From Nitrospira sp. (lineage in GTDB: Bacteria; Nitrospirota; Nitrospiria; Nitrospirales; Nitrospiraceae), in assembly GCA_022842445.1 (NCBI GenBank), contig JALHPO010000002.1, positions 512,718 through 576,717 on the forward strand: DNA of 64,000 bases. Reading direction: 5' to 3'. Shown one piece after another: positions 26,464-35,683 of this stretch. The stretch's first letter is position 1. Every line of letters begins with the position of its first letter. The translations under genes and the position numbers were made by a program. The notes below the pieces were generated by a model, which had not been told where the DNA came from, did not search any database, and was given only the letters and a program-made list of their open reading frames with translations.

Positions 26464-28230
26464 TTACCGGAGATAGTTCAAGAGCGAACTCTCGAACACT
26501 CTGGTCAACGTCCGGCCTGCCGCCTCAATGGCAAATTGCTGAAGGGTCAGATCGGATATCGCTTTAGCCAGGTCGACATCCTCCGTTTGCGAGAGTGTTT
26601 GAAGCACAAATCCCTTCGCTTCTTCCAATTTCCCCGCAGTGGTAGTCATACGATTCGAGACCGCGCCGACTTCACCCTGGATGGTCACAATTTGCGACAA
26701 CCCTCGATTCAACCCGCCCAGCGCCTGAGAAATTCCCTCACGGTCATTCCCCCGCAGCGAACCGACGAGCTGTTTTGCCGTGGCAAAGAGGTCGACCGCA
26801 CCGGATACAAACGCGCGATCACCCCGGGCATTCGTCGGCACCGTCTGACCCGTACCGATTTCTATCGAGTGCACGCCGGCATCACCCTGATATTGCATGC
26901 CCGACACAACGGCAAACAAATCCCCGGCCGCGGGAGCGCCGGCATTGTTTGACAGGGTGAGCGTCACGCCCTCAAAACTGATCGGGTTCCCCGTCGTGTA
27001 CGACTGATTGGCCAGCACCGTGCGCGGGCTGAGGCTGACCGCAAACGTATCGCCGGCCTGTGGTCCGCCCCCCTGCCCGTTCGCGAGGGTGACGCGAAGT
27101 CCGTCAAAGGTGATCGGCGCGCCGGACACATAGGTATTTCCCGACGACAATGTCGTGCTGGTCGTGCTGTCCACGATCGAATACTGCGTCGATGACGTGA
27201 AGAGGATTTGATAGTTATGCAACGTCAGCTGCGCCGGCGCCACGATCCCGGCATCCCGAATCGCCGCCCCGCCGGCGTTGGCCGACCCGGCTGCCGTCGC
27301 GACAGGAACCGTGAGGTCCAGGACGTCAAATGCCGTCGCAGAGGTAAACCGAATCATGTAGTCGTCGAGCGTGGCCAGGTTGTCATCGACAATTCGGCCT
27401 TGGCTTGCGCTCACGCCGCCGGTGTTGATCGAAGCCGGACTCACGGTCGCGGTGAGCGCGAACGGCACCGCTCCGGTAGTTGCGCTTCCGCCTGCCAGTC
27501 CCAGCGCGCTGCGGCCCGATCCCCCTGTGACCGTCACGGTTGACTCGGCGCCATGCAGATCCGAGGCAATCACCAAATGGTCGGTGTCAAACGTCACGGA
27601 CACCGTCTTGCCGGCGGCTGCCAGCGTCACATCGGCATTGATGCGGCTTTGCAGTCTCGATGCGAGTTCGCTCCCCGTGAGGATTTCTGCCCCTGAGGTC
27701 AAATCGATCGTCCCGGAACTGATTCCATCGACGTTCACGATCAAACTATCGTTGCTGCCGTTCGTCAATGTCACCGGCGGGGCGATGGCCAACCCTGACG
27801 TCCGCCCGTGGGTGCTCGTTCCGGTAAAAATCGGCAGCCCGTTCAACTCCGTGTTGGCCGCTTCCTGAATTTGCGCAAACACCTGCCGCGCCTCACCGGC
27901 ACCGATGACTCGCTCCGCAGGCCCGTTGCTGTCGCTGCGGAACTGGACGGCCAGTTCCTGGAGACGGGACATCGACCGGTTTGCGTTACCGAGGACTCTA
28001 TCGGACAGATCCAGCCGCGCCTGCCCGAAGCTGATATTGCGCAGACGCTGTTCGATCAGCGCCAGCGACACCTTATCCAGCGCAATGCGGTTGAACGCGC
28101 CGGGATCATCGGACGGCTGACGCACCACCTTGCCGGTCGATACCTGCTGCTGGAATTCGAGCGCGCGCGCCCGTGCCCGTTGAAGATTGTTGGCCAGCAC
28201 ACCGAACGTCTGCAATTCCGTGACTCGCAT
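26464..28230 (-). CDS. flgL: flagellar hook-associated protein 3 with inserted modules
   Basis: 588 residues, nearly twice a typical FlgL. The flagellin-like N terminus (GVLANNLQRARARALEF, QQVSTGKVVRQPSDDPGAF) and C terminus (LQQFAIEAAGRTLTRVFESS) are intact and would pack in the D0/D1 core. The middle holds a hook-IN-like module (NDSLIVNVDGISSGTIDLTS, SRINADVTLAAAGKTVSVTF) and repeats such as LTLHNYQILFTSSTQYSIVD, both also found in FlgK. FlgL forms the hook-filament junction with FlgK. The enlarged middle would be surface exposed. Confidence 0.94.
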   Translation of the reverse strand: MRVTELQTFGVLANNLQRARARALEFQQQVSTGKVVRQPSDDPGAFNRIALDKVSLALIEQRLRNISFGQARLDLSDRVLGNANRSMSRLQELAVQFRSDSNGPAERVIGAGEARQVFAQIQEAANTELNGLPIFTGTSTHGRTSGLAIAPPVTLTNGSNDSLIVNVDGISSGTIDLTSGAEILTGSELASRLQSRINADVTLAAAGKTVSVTFDTDHLVIASDLHGAESTVTVTGGSGRSALGLAGGSATTGAVPFALTATVSPASINTGGVSASQGRIVDDNLATLDDYMIRFTSATAFDVLDLTVPVATAAGSANAGGAAIRDAGIVAPAQLTLHNYQILFTSSTQYSIVDSTTSTTLSSGNTYVSGAPITFDGLRVTLANGQGGGPQAGDTFAVSLSPRTVLANQSYTTGNPISFEGVTLTLSNNAGAPAAGDLFAVVSGMQYQGDAGVHSIEIGTGQTVPTNARGDRAFVSGAVDLFATAKQLVGSLRGNDREGISQALGGLNRGLSQIVTIQGEVGAVSNRMTTTAGKLEEAKGFVLQTLSQTEDVDLAKAISDLTLQQFAIEAAGRTLTRVFESSLLNYLR

Positions 28231-28245
28231 GGCGCACCCCGCTGA

Positions 28246-30276
28246 CTACGGCTTGAGAGACAGAATGGTTTGGAGCATCTCGTCAGTTACCCTGATTAAG
28301 CGCGATGCGGCCTCGAATCCGCGTTGAAACTTGATCATGTTCACGAGTTCTTCATCCACAGATACACCCGACACTTGAGCCCGGATCGTCTCAATTTGAT
28401 CCCGCAGAATTTCCTGGGCCTCATTGTCCCGGCCGGCGGCCTGCGCCGCAACCCCCAGCGTGGCAGCAGTATCACGATAGGCGTCGTGCAGCGTCCCCGG
28501 TCCAAGATTCGAGAAACTACGGGACTGCAATGCCACCAACGCGAGCATATTGGTGTTGTTGCCTGGAATGCCCGCCCGCAACGACGAGGCCGCGACCGCT
28601 GACGGATCGGATATCACGGCGGCAAAATCCTTCGCGGCATCGTCATAGGTGTTGATCAGAAACACGTCGTCCGCCGACGGCGTTCCGCTCACCGTCACGC
28701 TGATGCCGTCAAAATTGAGCGTCTGCGGACTACCATACGTGCCGGAGGCGGCGGTACTGACACCGGCCACCAGGCCGAGTGACGCGCCGGCCGAGCCACC
28801 GGTCACATTGACCGCGGAGGTCGGATCGGTCGCGTTCGATGTAATCACGAACCGGCTCGTCGTGGTGTCGTAGGTGACCGCAACGGTTTTCCCCGCCGCT
28901 TGCAACGTCGCGTCGCCGTTGATTCTCGTTTGGATCTCGGCAGCGAGCGCCGTGCCGGAATCATACGCGCGCCCCGGCGCCGCGGCTCCGGTCAACGTGA
29001 TGGCGCCGGACGCAACTCCGTCGACCGTCACGGCCAGCTGGTCGTTCACGCCGGTGACGATGGAGATCGGCTGATCGGTCGATGGAGCCGTGATGGCCGT
29101 GCCCGAATAGTTTCCGCGAATCGTCGATCCGGTCGTACTGTCTACGATCGAATACGCAGTGGGGGATGAAAACCGGATCTCGTAATCATGGAACGTCAGC
29201 AAGCTGTTCGCGGTCACAGCTCCGGCCCCGATCGCCCCCGTGCCTTGGTTGAGGATATCGGCTTGGCTTGAGACCGTCAGCGGCCTGAAGAAGTCCTGGC
29301 CGGTTGAACCGTCGAGTCCATATCCCTGGCGGTGAATGTGGTTGACGGCGTTCGTCAGGGTCGCAGCCAGCTGATCGAACGATCGCTGCAACCCCCCGAT
29401 GGTGGTATCGCGAATATCCAGGAGGCTGCGCAACCGCCCGTTCGATACCAGGTTGTCGATACTGAGAATTCTGCTTCCTCCGGTCGAATACCCGACCGAC
29501 AGCAGGCCTTCGTTTTCGGAATCTTCTACCGCGGCAAGTTCGACGACGGTAATGCCGTCTACCAACACCTGCCCGCGGGCGGCAAAGACTGACACCGCTC
29601 CGGTTCCGGATTCGATGGTGCTGAGATCGATCCGCGTTGCCAAATCATTGATGGCCGACTCCCGCTGATCCCGCAGATCGTTGGCATTCTGGCCGGCGAG
29701 TTCTGCATTCACGATCTTCTCATTCAGGCCGGCGATCTGATGAGACAGGCTGTTGATCTCGGTCACGGTCTGCCTGACTTGAAAATTCAGCGATCCACGG
29801 GCGGTGGCCAGATCCGAAGCGGCTTGATTGATGCTGGACGCGAGTTGCGCGGCATTCGCCAGGAGAACGGATCGTGCGGCGCGCTCTCCCGGATTGGCCG
29901 ACACATCCTGAAGTCCTCGAAAGAGATCGTTCAATCTGGCCGCGATGCCCTGATTGTTACTACCACCATAGATATTCTGGAGTCTGAACAGTTCGTCCTT
30001 GGCGACCGCCAGACGCCCCAGATTCTGTCGGGAGATGGTCAGCTGCCGGTTTACGAATTGGTCCACATACCGGCGGATGGAAGTCGCTTGCACACCCGTT
30101 CCCACCATGCCGGGCTGGCCGTAGCCCGGAGGACGCTCGGCCACGACCGCCTCCTGCCGTGAGTATCCGGGAGTATTGACGTTGGCCACGTTGTGTCCCG
30201 TGACCGTCAGCGCCAACTGGGACGTGTGCAGCGCGCTCTTTGCGATATCAAAGAGAGAATTGATGCCGCCGCTCAT
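28246..30276 (-). CDS. flgK: flagellar hook-associated protein 1
   Basis: 676 residues. INSLFDIAKSALHTSQLALT and GHNVANVNTPGYSRQEA are the FlgK N-terminal signature; VSVDEELVNMIKFQRGFEAA and ASRLIRVTDEMLQTILSL the C-terminal one. Residues about 370-500 carry LLTFHDYEIRFSSPTAYSIV and a hook-IN-like stretch (NDQLAVTVDGVASGAITL, INGDATLQAAGKTVAVTYD) shared with FlgL. It follows flgN by two bases, consistent with FlgN being its export chaperone. Confidence 0.95.
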   Translation of the reverse strand: MSGGINSLFDIAKSALHTSQLALTVTGHNVANVNTPGYSRQEAVVAERPPGYGQPGMVGTGVQATSIRRYVDQFVNRQLTISRQNLGRLAVAKDELFRLQNIYGGSNNQGIAARLNDLFRGLQDVSANPGERAARSVLLANAAQLASSINQAASDLATARGSLNFQVRQTVTEINSLSHQIAGLNEKIVNAELAGQNANDLRDQRESAINDLATRIDLSTIESGTGAVSVFAARGQVLVDGITVVELAAVEDSENEGLLSVGYSTGGSRILSIDNLVSNGRLRSLLDIRDTTIGGLQRSFDQLAATLTNAVNHIHRQGYGLDGSTGQDFFRPLTVSSQADILNQGTGAIGAGAVTANSLLTFHDYEIRFSSPTAYSIVDSTTGSTIRGNYSGTAITAPSTDQPISIVTGVNDQLAVTVDGVASGAITLTGAAAPGRAYDSGTALAAEIQTRINGDATLQAAGKTVAVTYDTTTSRFVITSNATDPTSAVNVTGGSAGASLGLVAGVSTAASGTYGSPQTLNFDGISVTVSGTPSADDVFLINTYDDAAKDFAAVISDPSAVAASSLRAGIPGNNTNMLALVALQSRSFSNLGPGTLHDAYRDTAATLGVAAQAAGRDNEAQEILRDQIETIRAQVSGVSVDEELVNMIKFQRGFEAASRLIRVTDEMLQTILSLKP

Positions 30277-30278
30277 AG

Positions 30279-30791
30279 TTACCCTTGCTGATGAATGAGA
30301 AGGTTTGCGGTCGCAGCCCGCGAGTGCTGCCCCTCTCCGTTATAGGCATCGAATCCCGGCCCGATTGCGGCGCCGGCCGACAGCGCCTGGTCGAGGACTC
30401 CCCGGATTCCTTCAATGAGCACCACGTTATGTTTGATCTCGGCGCGAACCATCTTCACAATTGAAACGAACGAGTTGTAGCGCTCCCGCAGGCCGATCGA
30501 TTCAGGCCCCGCAAGCAGATCGATCAAACCCTGGATCGTGGTGGCCGGGTCGAAAGCATGCCGCAGAACAATCTGCCGCACCAGCGCCTCCCGTTCCTGT
30601 GCGAGCGTCTGTAGGGATTCCAGGACCACCAACCGTTTGCAGTTGATGGGGTGGAACTTGGTCACGGCAAGGTTGCGAATGGCGGCGCGCTCTTCTAAGA
30701 CCGTCTCCAACAGCGTGTGACAAGCCGCCCCTTCACGATCAAGAAGCTGGCAGAGTGCGGGAATCGTAGGCGCGAGTGTTCTTACGGACAT
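30279..30791 (-). CDS. flgN: flagellar export chaperone FlgN
   Basis: 170 residues from ATG 30791 (MSVRTLAPTIPALCQLL; AAGGAG five bases upstream); the frame is open six codons further. Helical, with HPINCKRLVVLESLQTLAQE, like FlgN proteins, and the C-terminal half ends in a flexible tail (NGEGQHSRAATANLLIHQQG). FlgN escorts FlgK and FlgL to the export gate. Identification rests on the fold-like pattern and on sitting between flgM and flgK. Confidence 0.88.
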   Translation of the reverse strand: MSVRTLAPTIPALCQLLDREGAACHTLLETVLEERAAIRNLAVTKFHPINCKRLVVLESLQTLAQEREALVRQIVLRHAFDPATTIQGLIDLLAGPESIGLRERYNSFVSIVKMVRAEIKHNVVLIEGIRGVLDQALSAGAAIGPGFDAYNGEGQHSRAATANLLIHQQG

Positions 30792-30874
30792 ACGGGCTCC
30801 TTGCAACATTGCATGGGACTCTGCCTGCGGCCCTGCCAGGCATCGCGCATGGATGCGCGAAGGGGGGGCCTACC

Positions 30875-31180
30875 TTACAGAACGGCGTCCGTCAGCACCT
30901 GCGTGATGAGCGCGTCCCCTACCTTCCGTCCGCTGACGTCGTAGGTTCCGTTCTCGATCGCCTGCCGGATCCGGTCGAGGCGTTCGCTTCTGGCCTGATC
31001 GGGCTCGTGGGCCATCGCTTGGATCCGTTGTAACTCCTTCGCCTGTCCGGAAATGTGGACTTGGTCCTTGCCGGCCTCCTTTCGGGAGGGTGAAGGCTTG
31101 GCGCCGACGGCATCGGCGTCCTGGACCCCCAGCAACAACTTGGCCAAATGATCCGCTTTCCCGTGACCTGAAACCTGCAT
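30875..31180 (-). CDS. flgM: anti-sigma-28 factor FlgM
   Basis: 101 residues. The C-terminal half (SERLDRIRQAIENGTYDVSG, RKVGDALITQVL) is the sigma-28-binding region of FlgM; the N terminus is polar and probably disordered. It holds FliA inactive until exported through the finished hook. AAGGAG sits seven bases before ATG 31180. A sigma-28-type promoter lies about 80 bases upstream inside the end of flgJ, giving FliA-dependent feedback. Confidence 0.93.
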   Translation of the reverse strand: MQVSGHGKADHLAKLLLGVQDADAVGAKPSPSRKEAGKDQVHISGQAKELQRIQAMAHEPDQARSERLDRIRQAIENGTYDVSGRKVGDALITQVLTDAVL

Positions 31181-31261
31181 ATCCCTACTCCTTCCGCTCG
31201 TCTCTCATCTCCCGCAACATCCTCGACACCGGCATCTCGCGGTTGTACCTCGTCGAGGTCT

Positions 31262-31289
31262 GTATCGGTTCTCAGCGGTCTGAACTTGA
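31262..31289 (-). promoter_or_regulatory. sigma-28-type promoter for flgM-flgN-flgK-flgL
   Basis: Minus strand: TCAAGTTC (31289-31282), a 12-base spacer, ACCGATAC (31269-31262). It overlaps the 3' end of flgJ. The spacer is one base longer than at the other three matches in this window. Confidence 0.6.
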
Positions 31290-31688
31290 GGGCTCAACCG
31301 GCGATATCACAAAATATTTCTCCGCATGCTCCTGGACCATCCTGGTAATGCCGATCCCTCCGGACTCCGCCGCGCGCTGCCCGATTTCCTGGTCGTAAAA
31401 CGAATGAAAGTAGGCGCCTTGGGTATTGAGGATCGCGCCTTGCGGCACGGTTTCTCTCATGACTTTCAATAGATAGGAAATGAAATAGGCTTCGAACTGC
31501 CGGCCTGCTTCAATCAGCTGTTTCCGGGCAACGGCCGGATCCTGCGGAGTCGCTGATCGGGCCATCGTCCCTTTGCCAGGATCCGACGCCAACGGAACTC
31601 CAAGCTCATAGCCGACCGGGCTGTCTCCGGCCCTATATAATGGTAACGAATTGATCGAATTGTGCCGGTCCTGGACTGGATACACCAT
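31272..31688 (-). CDS. flgJ: FlgJ-type rod-binding protein (no muramidase domain)
   Basis: 138 residues from ATG 31688 (MVYPVQDRHN; AAAGGA upstream), clear of the flgI stop; an ATG at 31718 would overlap flgI. RKQLIEAGRQFEAYFISYLL and GAYFHSFYDQEIGQRAAESG, then GITRMV, are the rod-binding domain. The peptidoglycan-hydrolase domain of enteric FlgJ is absent, as in many non-enteric bacteria, so a separate hydrolase must open the wall. Confidence 0.92.
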   Translation of the reverse strand: MVYPVQDRHNSINSLPLYRAGDSPVGYELGVPLASDPGKGTMARSATPQDPAVARKQLIEAGRQFEAYFISYLLKVMRETVPQGAILNTQGAYFHSFYDQEIGQRAAESGGIGITRMVQEHAEKYFVISPVEPSSSDR

Positions 31689-31704
31689 GGGCAGCAGTTC
31701 CTTT

Positions 31705-33051
31705 CTACATAACTTCAAGCTTCGCCTGCAGCGCTCCGGACGACTGAAGCGCTGAAAGAATCGCGACCAGATCGCGCGGTGTCACTCCCACGGCATTGAG
31801 CGCGCGCACGACGTCACCCAGTGTGACAGTCTGATCGACCACGATCAGGCGCGACTCCTGTTCCTTCACTTCCGTTTGGACATCCGGTGTCACGACCGTT
31901 TGTCCAGCCGTAGACCCGACCACCGGCGCCGGCGGCTGGGACACATTCAGCGTATTCTTCACGGAGATCGTCAGATTGCCGTGCGAAATCGCGCAGGTCG
32001 AAATACGGACATGCTCTCCCAGCACTACCGTCCCGGTCCGCTCATTGACCACGATTTTCGCCGCGGCGTCGACGGCCACATCCAGGCCTTCAATCGACGC
32101 AATATATTCGACGACACGGCCCAGATAGTCCGATGGGATCGTCGCCTTGACGGAGCCGGAATTGACGGCCATGGCGCTCCCCTTCCCATACGCGCCCTCG
32201 ATCGCTTCGGCTGTACGAATAGCGGTAGTGAAATCCGGCTGCCGGAGCAGCACGGACACGGTCTCCCATGCATCGATATTGACGAGGAGTTCCCGCTCAA
32301 TGATGGCCCCGCCGGGAACGAATCCTGCGACCTGATGATTCTTGGTCACCGTCGCCCCTCCCGGCCCGCCTGACCCGCCAAGAAAGCCTCCGATCGAGAC
32401 CGGCCCTTGCGCCACGGCGAAGACTTGCTGGTTCGCGGCTTTCAGGGGAGTGAGCAACAGCGTCCCGCCTTGAAGACTCTTGGCGTTCGCCATCGAGGAT
32501 ACGACCGCGTCGAGCGTCATGCCCGGCTTGGAGAAGGGAGGCAGCTTCGCTGTCACCATCACGGACGCGATATTTCTGGTCAGCAGCTGAATCGGATCGA
32601 TCACCAGATTGACGCCCATTTTGTTCAACATGGACATCATCGCCTGGATCGTAAACTGTCCGCCGATGACTTGATCGCCGGTGCGGTCCAACCCGACCAC
32701 CAGACCGTACCCGATCAGCTGGTTTTCACGCACGCCTTCGATTGCGCCGATATCCTTGATCCTCACCGCATCCGCCGTGAACGGGCAGAGTACGCACCCG
32801 GCCAGCGCGATCGGCAACACACGGCTCAATGCCTGTGTCGGCCGACTTGTCTGCGATGCTCGCGGTTTCCGGATCAGCAAGAAGAAACGAGACAGCCATC
32901 CCTGCTCCGAAGCCGGTTGCTGATTAGGTACCGGGCAGGGTGAATGCTCCAGCGGAACCCATTGCGCACGATCGGCACACGAAGGAGGATTATGCTCGGC
33001 CCGCCGAACCACGCCACTGAGGACCATCATCTGTAAGGAGAACGTATCCAT
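31705..33051 (-). CDS. flgI: flagellar P-ring protein FlgI
   Basis: VRIKDIGAIEGVRENQLIGY and GLVVGLDRTGD are unmistakable FlgI, and the C terminus (RALNAVGVTPRDLVAILSAL) is complete. The start is uncertain. ATG 33051 gives 448 residues with about 95 ahead of the mature protein. A TTG at 32829 would give MSRVLPIALAGCVLCPFTADA, a neat 21-residue signal peptide, and a 374-residue protein of usual family size, but without a visible ribosome-binding site. FlgI forms the periplasmic ring in the peptidoglycan layer. Confidence 0.93.
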   Translation of the reverse strand: MDTFSLQMMVLSGVVRRAEHNPPSCADRAQWVPLEHSPCPVPNQQPASEQGWLSRFFLLIRKPRASQTSRPTQALSRVLPIALAGCVLCPFTADAVRIKDIGAIEGVRENQLIGYGLVVGLDRTGDQVIGGQFTIQAMMSMLNKMGVNLVIDPIQLLTRNIASVMVTAKLPPFSKPGMTLDAVVSSMANAKSLQGGTLLLTPLKAANQQVFAVAQGPVSIGGFLGGSGGPGGATVTKNHQVAGFVPGGAIIERELLVNIDAWETVSVLLRQPDFTTAIRTAEAIEGAYGKGSAMAVNSGSVKATIPSDYLGRVVEYIASIEGLDVAVDAAAKIVVNERTGTVVLGEHVRISTCAISHGNLTISVKNTLNVSQPPAPVVGSTAGQTVVTPDVQTEVKEQESRLIVVDQTVTLGDVVRALNAVGVTPRDLVAILSALQSSGALQAKLEVM

Positions 33052-33119
33052 GCGCGTTCGCCAGAACGTCTTTTTTGGAAGTGTTGTGCGTCTCTGTGAT
33101 GTCGCCACAAATTCCCCTC

Positions 33120-33899
33120 TCAGAATGGATAGATCCAATTCAGAATACGGATGAACCAACCCGGCCGCTGGACATCATCCAGCACGCCGAGACCGGCATA
33201 CTCGATCTTTGCATCCGCAATCGCGGACGACAGCACGGTGTTCTTCGTATCGACATCGACTCGGCGCACGATACCGCCGATCGTCATCAGCTGCTTTTCG
33301 CTGTTGACGGTCACTTCACGCCGGCCTTCGATACGAAGATCCCCGTTTGGCAATACTTCGGTGACAATGACAGAGATCGTGCCGGTCAACGTGCCTTCGC
33401 GGCTGGTCGCGCCCTTCCCGCCGAATTTATTATTCGCGCTGGCATCGATGCCGAATCCGCGGCGAGTCTCATCACTCACCCTGATTCCGGGCAAACCCAG
33501 ATAACCCATGCCGCTTCCGATCAGACTGTTATGGATCGTGGAGTCACGTTGAGCCGACGTATCAGCCGACTTCGACCCTTTGTGATTTTCGACGATCTTC
33601 ACGGTGAGAATATCCCCGGCTCGCATCGCGCGGAGATCCTCATACAGATAGGCACGTCCGTTTTCTTCCTGCCAAAGCGACCCGACCGTTTTAGGAGGAG
33701 GCAGCGGAGGAACCACGATGCGGCTCGAGACACTGGGAGGACTGGAACAACCCCCGAGCAGAAGCATCATAGCTACCAGCCACACATATATCCCGCGAAG
33801 GGTCGTCCGCTCGAAAGAGCCGATGGCTGATAGCGGATGACCAATAACAGATAATCGAATCGCAGCATCGGCTGGCTTCGATTGCCACTCCGCTCTCAT
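33120..33899 (-). CDS. flgH: flagellar L-ring lipoprotein FlgH
   Basis: 259 residues from ATG 33899, which has AGGAG eight bases upstream. LLLGGC is the lipobox (Cys51 from this start). GSLWQEENGRAYLYEDLRA and VGDILTVKI-like RAGDILTVKIVENHKG, then TSREGTLTGTISVIVTEVLP, are FlgH. The outer-membrane ring needs this lipoprotein. The 40 residues before the hydrophobic stretch are longer than usual and overlap a REP-like repeat (33816-33842); GTG 33785 would give a short signal peptide but lacks a ribosome-binding site. Confidence 0.93.
   Translation of the reverse strand: MRAEWQSKPADAAIRLSVIGHPLSAIGSFERTTLRGIYVWLVAMMLLLGGCSSPPSVSSRIVVPPLPPPKTVGSLWQEENGRAYLYEDLRAMRAGDILTVKIVENHKGSKSADTSAQRDSTIHNSLIGSGMGYLGLPGIRVSDETRRGFGIDASANNKFGGKGATSREGTLTGTISVIVTEVLPNGDLRIEGRREVTVNSEKQLMTIGGIVRRVDVDTKNTVLSSAIADAKIEYAGLGVLDDVQRPGWFIRILNWIYPF
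33816..33842. repeat. REP-like element inside the flgH 5' end
   Basis: AGAGCCGATGGCTGATAGCG followed by GATGACC closely resembles repeat arms at 35585 and 36672. Here it is translated (SVIGHPLSAIGS) if flgH starts at 33899. Confidence 0.5.
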
Positions 33900-33966
33900 A
33901 CCCTCAACTCCTATCTGCACTTCCCGCCCCCACCCCTGACGTTTCACGCCTCACTTCTCACGATCT

Positions 33967-34761
33967 TCAGAACTCCACCTGTACGAGTCCGGGCCCGACA
34001 ATCTTTGCCTGGAGCTCCCGCCCTGAATCCAGATTGCTCACCATGACGGTTTGACCCATGCGCCCGCTTGACTTCGTCACTCCGTAGGCTTGAATCGAAA
34101 GCCCGCCCCGCTTCGCTTCGATCATGACCCGATCGCCTTTTTTGATCAGAACCGGCGCTTTCAAGAATCCCGCGCGGAACGGAACATCGGCCGGGAGCGG
34201 GCGTGCCGCGCTTTTTCCGATCACCTCTTCCCGATCGGTGATGAAGGGATGGGACAACTGGTGCGTGCGCATGCGCACCGTCTTCAAATCCTGGCCATCG
34301 ATGATTTCATCGGATTTCAAGGACCGATTCGGAGCGAGCGCATCGATCATCGCCGCCACATCAGCCAAAACCTCGACGGTGTTCCAGGATTTCCCATTCA
34401 CATTCACCGCCATCTGAAACGTGCGGCGCCCTAACCTCTCGTCATTCGATACAGGAACGACATGCAGCTCCATGTCTCCCGATGGAACTTTGATCGGCTC
34501 AGCAGGATCCAATACCGTCACCTGGACGTCCTTCACCCTGCGGCCCCACTCTGTTTCCAAATATCCGCGAATCGTCTTTGTCAGCAGCTCAACGGAAATC
34601 TCGCGCTCGGCAGGACGACTGACGCCGTCCTCATGGGAACGATGGCCCGGAGCTGCCGGCGAGACCGACATCGCCTCCGAACGAGCCGCCTCCGCCGGCG
34701 TCACAATCCGCAACATTTCACTCAACACAAACATCACCAGCACAAGATGGAATCGGCTCAT
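33967..34761 (-). CDS. flgA: P-ring assembly chaperone FlgA
   Basis: 264 residues. Signal peptide FHLVLVMFVLSEMLRIVTPA then AEA. The C-terminal SAF-like domain carries LKAPVLIKKGDRVMIEAKRG and the closing GRELQAKIVGPGLVQVEF. FlgA is a periplasmic chaperone needed for FlgI ring assembly. It lies 16 bases after flgG and before flgH-flgI, the usual order. AGAGGA precedes ATG 34761. Confidence 0.93.
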   Translation of the reverse strand: MSRFHLVLVMFVLSEMLRIVTPAEAARSEAMSVSPAAPGHRSHEDGVSRPAEREISVELLTKTIRGYLETEWGRRVKDVQVTVLDPAEPIKVPSGDMELHVVPVSNDERLGRRTFQMAVNVNGKSWNTVEVLADVAAMIDALAPNRSLKSDEIIDGQDLKTVRMRTHQLSHPFITDREEVIGKSAARPLPADVPFRAGFLKAPVLIKKGDRVMIEAKRGGLSIQAYGVTKSSGRMGQTVMVSNLDSGRELQAKIVGPGLVQVEF

Positions 34762-34776
34762 GGGTTCCTCTACTCG

Positions 34777-35568
34777 TTACCGTCTAAGATTGTTGGCAAT
34801 GGCCATCATTTCGTCGGACGCCTGAATCGTCTTGGAATTGATCTCATAACTTCGTTGCGCGATGATCATATTGACCATTTCTTCCGCCAGATTGACGTTC
34901 GAGCTTTCCAGGAATCCCTGCTGGATCGTGCCGAATCCCGTGGAGAATCCACCGGTGCCCTGCGTAGGCGGACCGGACGCAAAACTATCGATGAACAGGT
35001 TATTCCCCATCGCCACCAGACCGGACGGGTTGTCGAAGCGCGTCAATTGAATCTGCCCGACCTGTGACGCCTGCGTGACCCCGGGCAGCAGCACAGAGAC
35101 GGTGCCGTCCTGCCCGATATCGACCTTCAGCGCGCCGGATGGAATCGTAATGACCGGATTCAGCAGGTCACCGTCGCCGGTGACGACGTTGCCCACGTTG
35201 TCCCGCTTAAACGATCCGTTTCTGGTGTACATGATGGTGCCGTCCGAACGGGACACTTGAAAAAATCCGGGACCATCGATGGCCAAATCGAGTTCGTTGT
35301 TCGTCTGACGCATGTTTCCCTGGAGCCACTCTTTCGCGACCGTCGTAGGCCGGACACCCGCGCCGACCTGGATGCCGACGGGAAACACTCCGACGTTCGA
35401 CGCATTCGTGCCGGGAAGCCGCTGAATCTGGTACAGCAGGTCGGCAAACTCCGCCCGGCTGCGCTTGAACGAATTCGTGTTGACGTTCGCCAGATTATGC
35501 GCAACCGTATCGACGTTGATCTGCTGGGCCGTCATTCCGGTTGCCGCCGTCCACATCGCTCGAATCAT
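34777..35568 (-). CDS. flgG: distal rod protein FlgG
   Basis: 263 residues, exactly family length. MIRAMWTAATGMTAQQINVD and HNLANVNTNSFKRSRAEFAD at the N terminus, NELDLAIDGPGFFQV in the middle, and NVNLAEEMVNMIIAQRSYEI at the C terminus are FlgG signatures. It forms the distal rod across the periplasm. GGGAGG lies five bases upstream of ATG 35568. Confidence 0.97.
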   Translation of the reverse strand: MIRAMWTAATGMTAQQINVDTVAHNLANVNTNSFKRSRAEFADLLYQIQRLPGTNASNVGVFPVGIQVGAGVRPTTVAKEWLQGNMRQTNNELDLAIDGPGFFQVSRSDGTIMYTRNGSFKRDNVGNVVTGDGDLLNPVITIPSGALKVDIGQDGTVSVLLPGVTQASQVGQIQLTRFDNPSGLVAMGNNLFIDSFASGPPTQGTGGFSTGFGTIQQGFLESSNVNLAEEMVNMIIAQRSYEINSKTIQASDEMMAIANNLRR

Positions 35569-35584
35569 AGAATCCTCCCCGTGA

Positions 35585-35678
35585 AGAGCCGAAGGCGGAT
35601 GGCCGATGGCACGAACCCGCTGTACGCCGGAACATTTCCGCTCCTGCCATCAGCGATACGCCATCCGCTATCCGCTCT
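35585..35678. repeat. REP-like inverted-repeat element between flgF and flgG
   Basis: Left arm 35585-35610 (AGAGCCGAAGGCGGATGGCC then GATGGC). Right arm 35646-35678, whose reverse complement starts AGAGCGGATAGCGGATGGCG. The arms could pair as an imperfect stem. Fills most of the 115-base gap. Confidence 0.55.
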
Positions 35679-35683
35679 TGATC

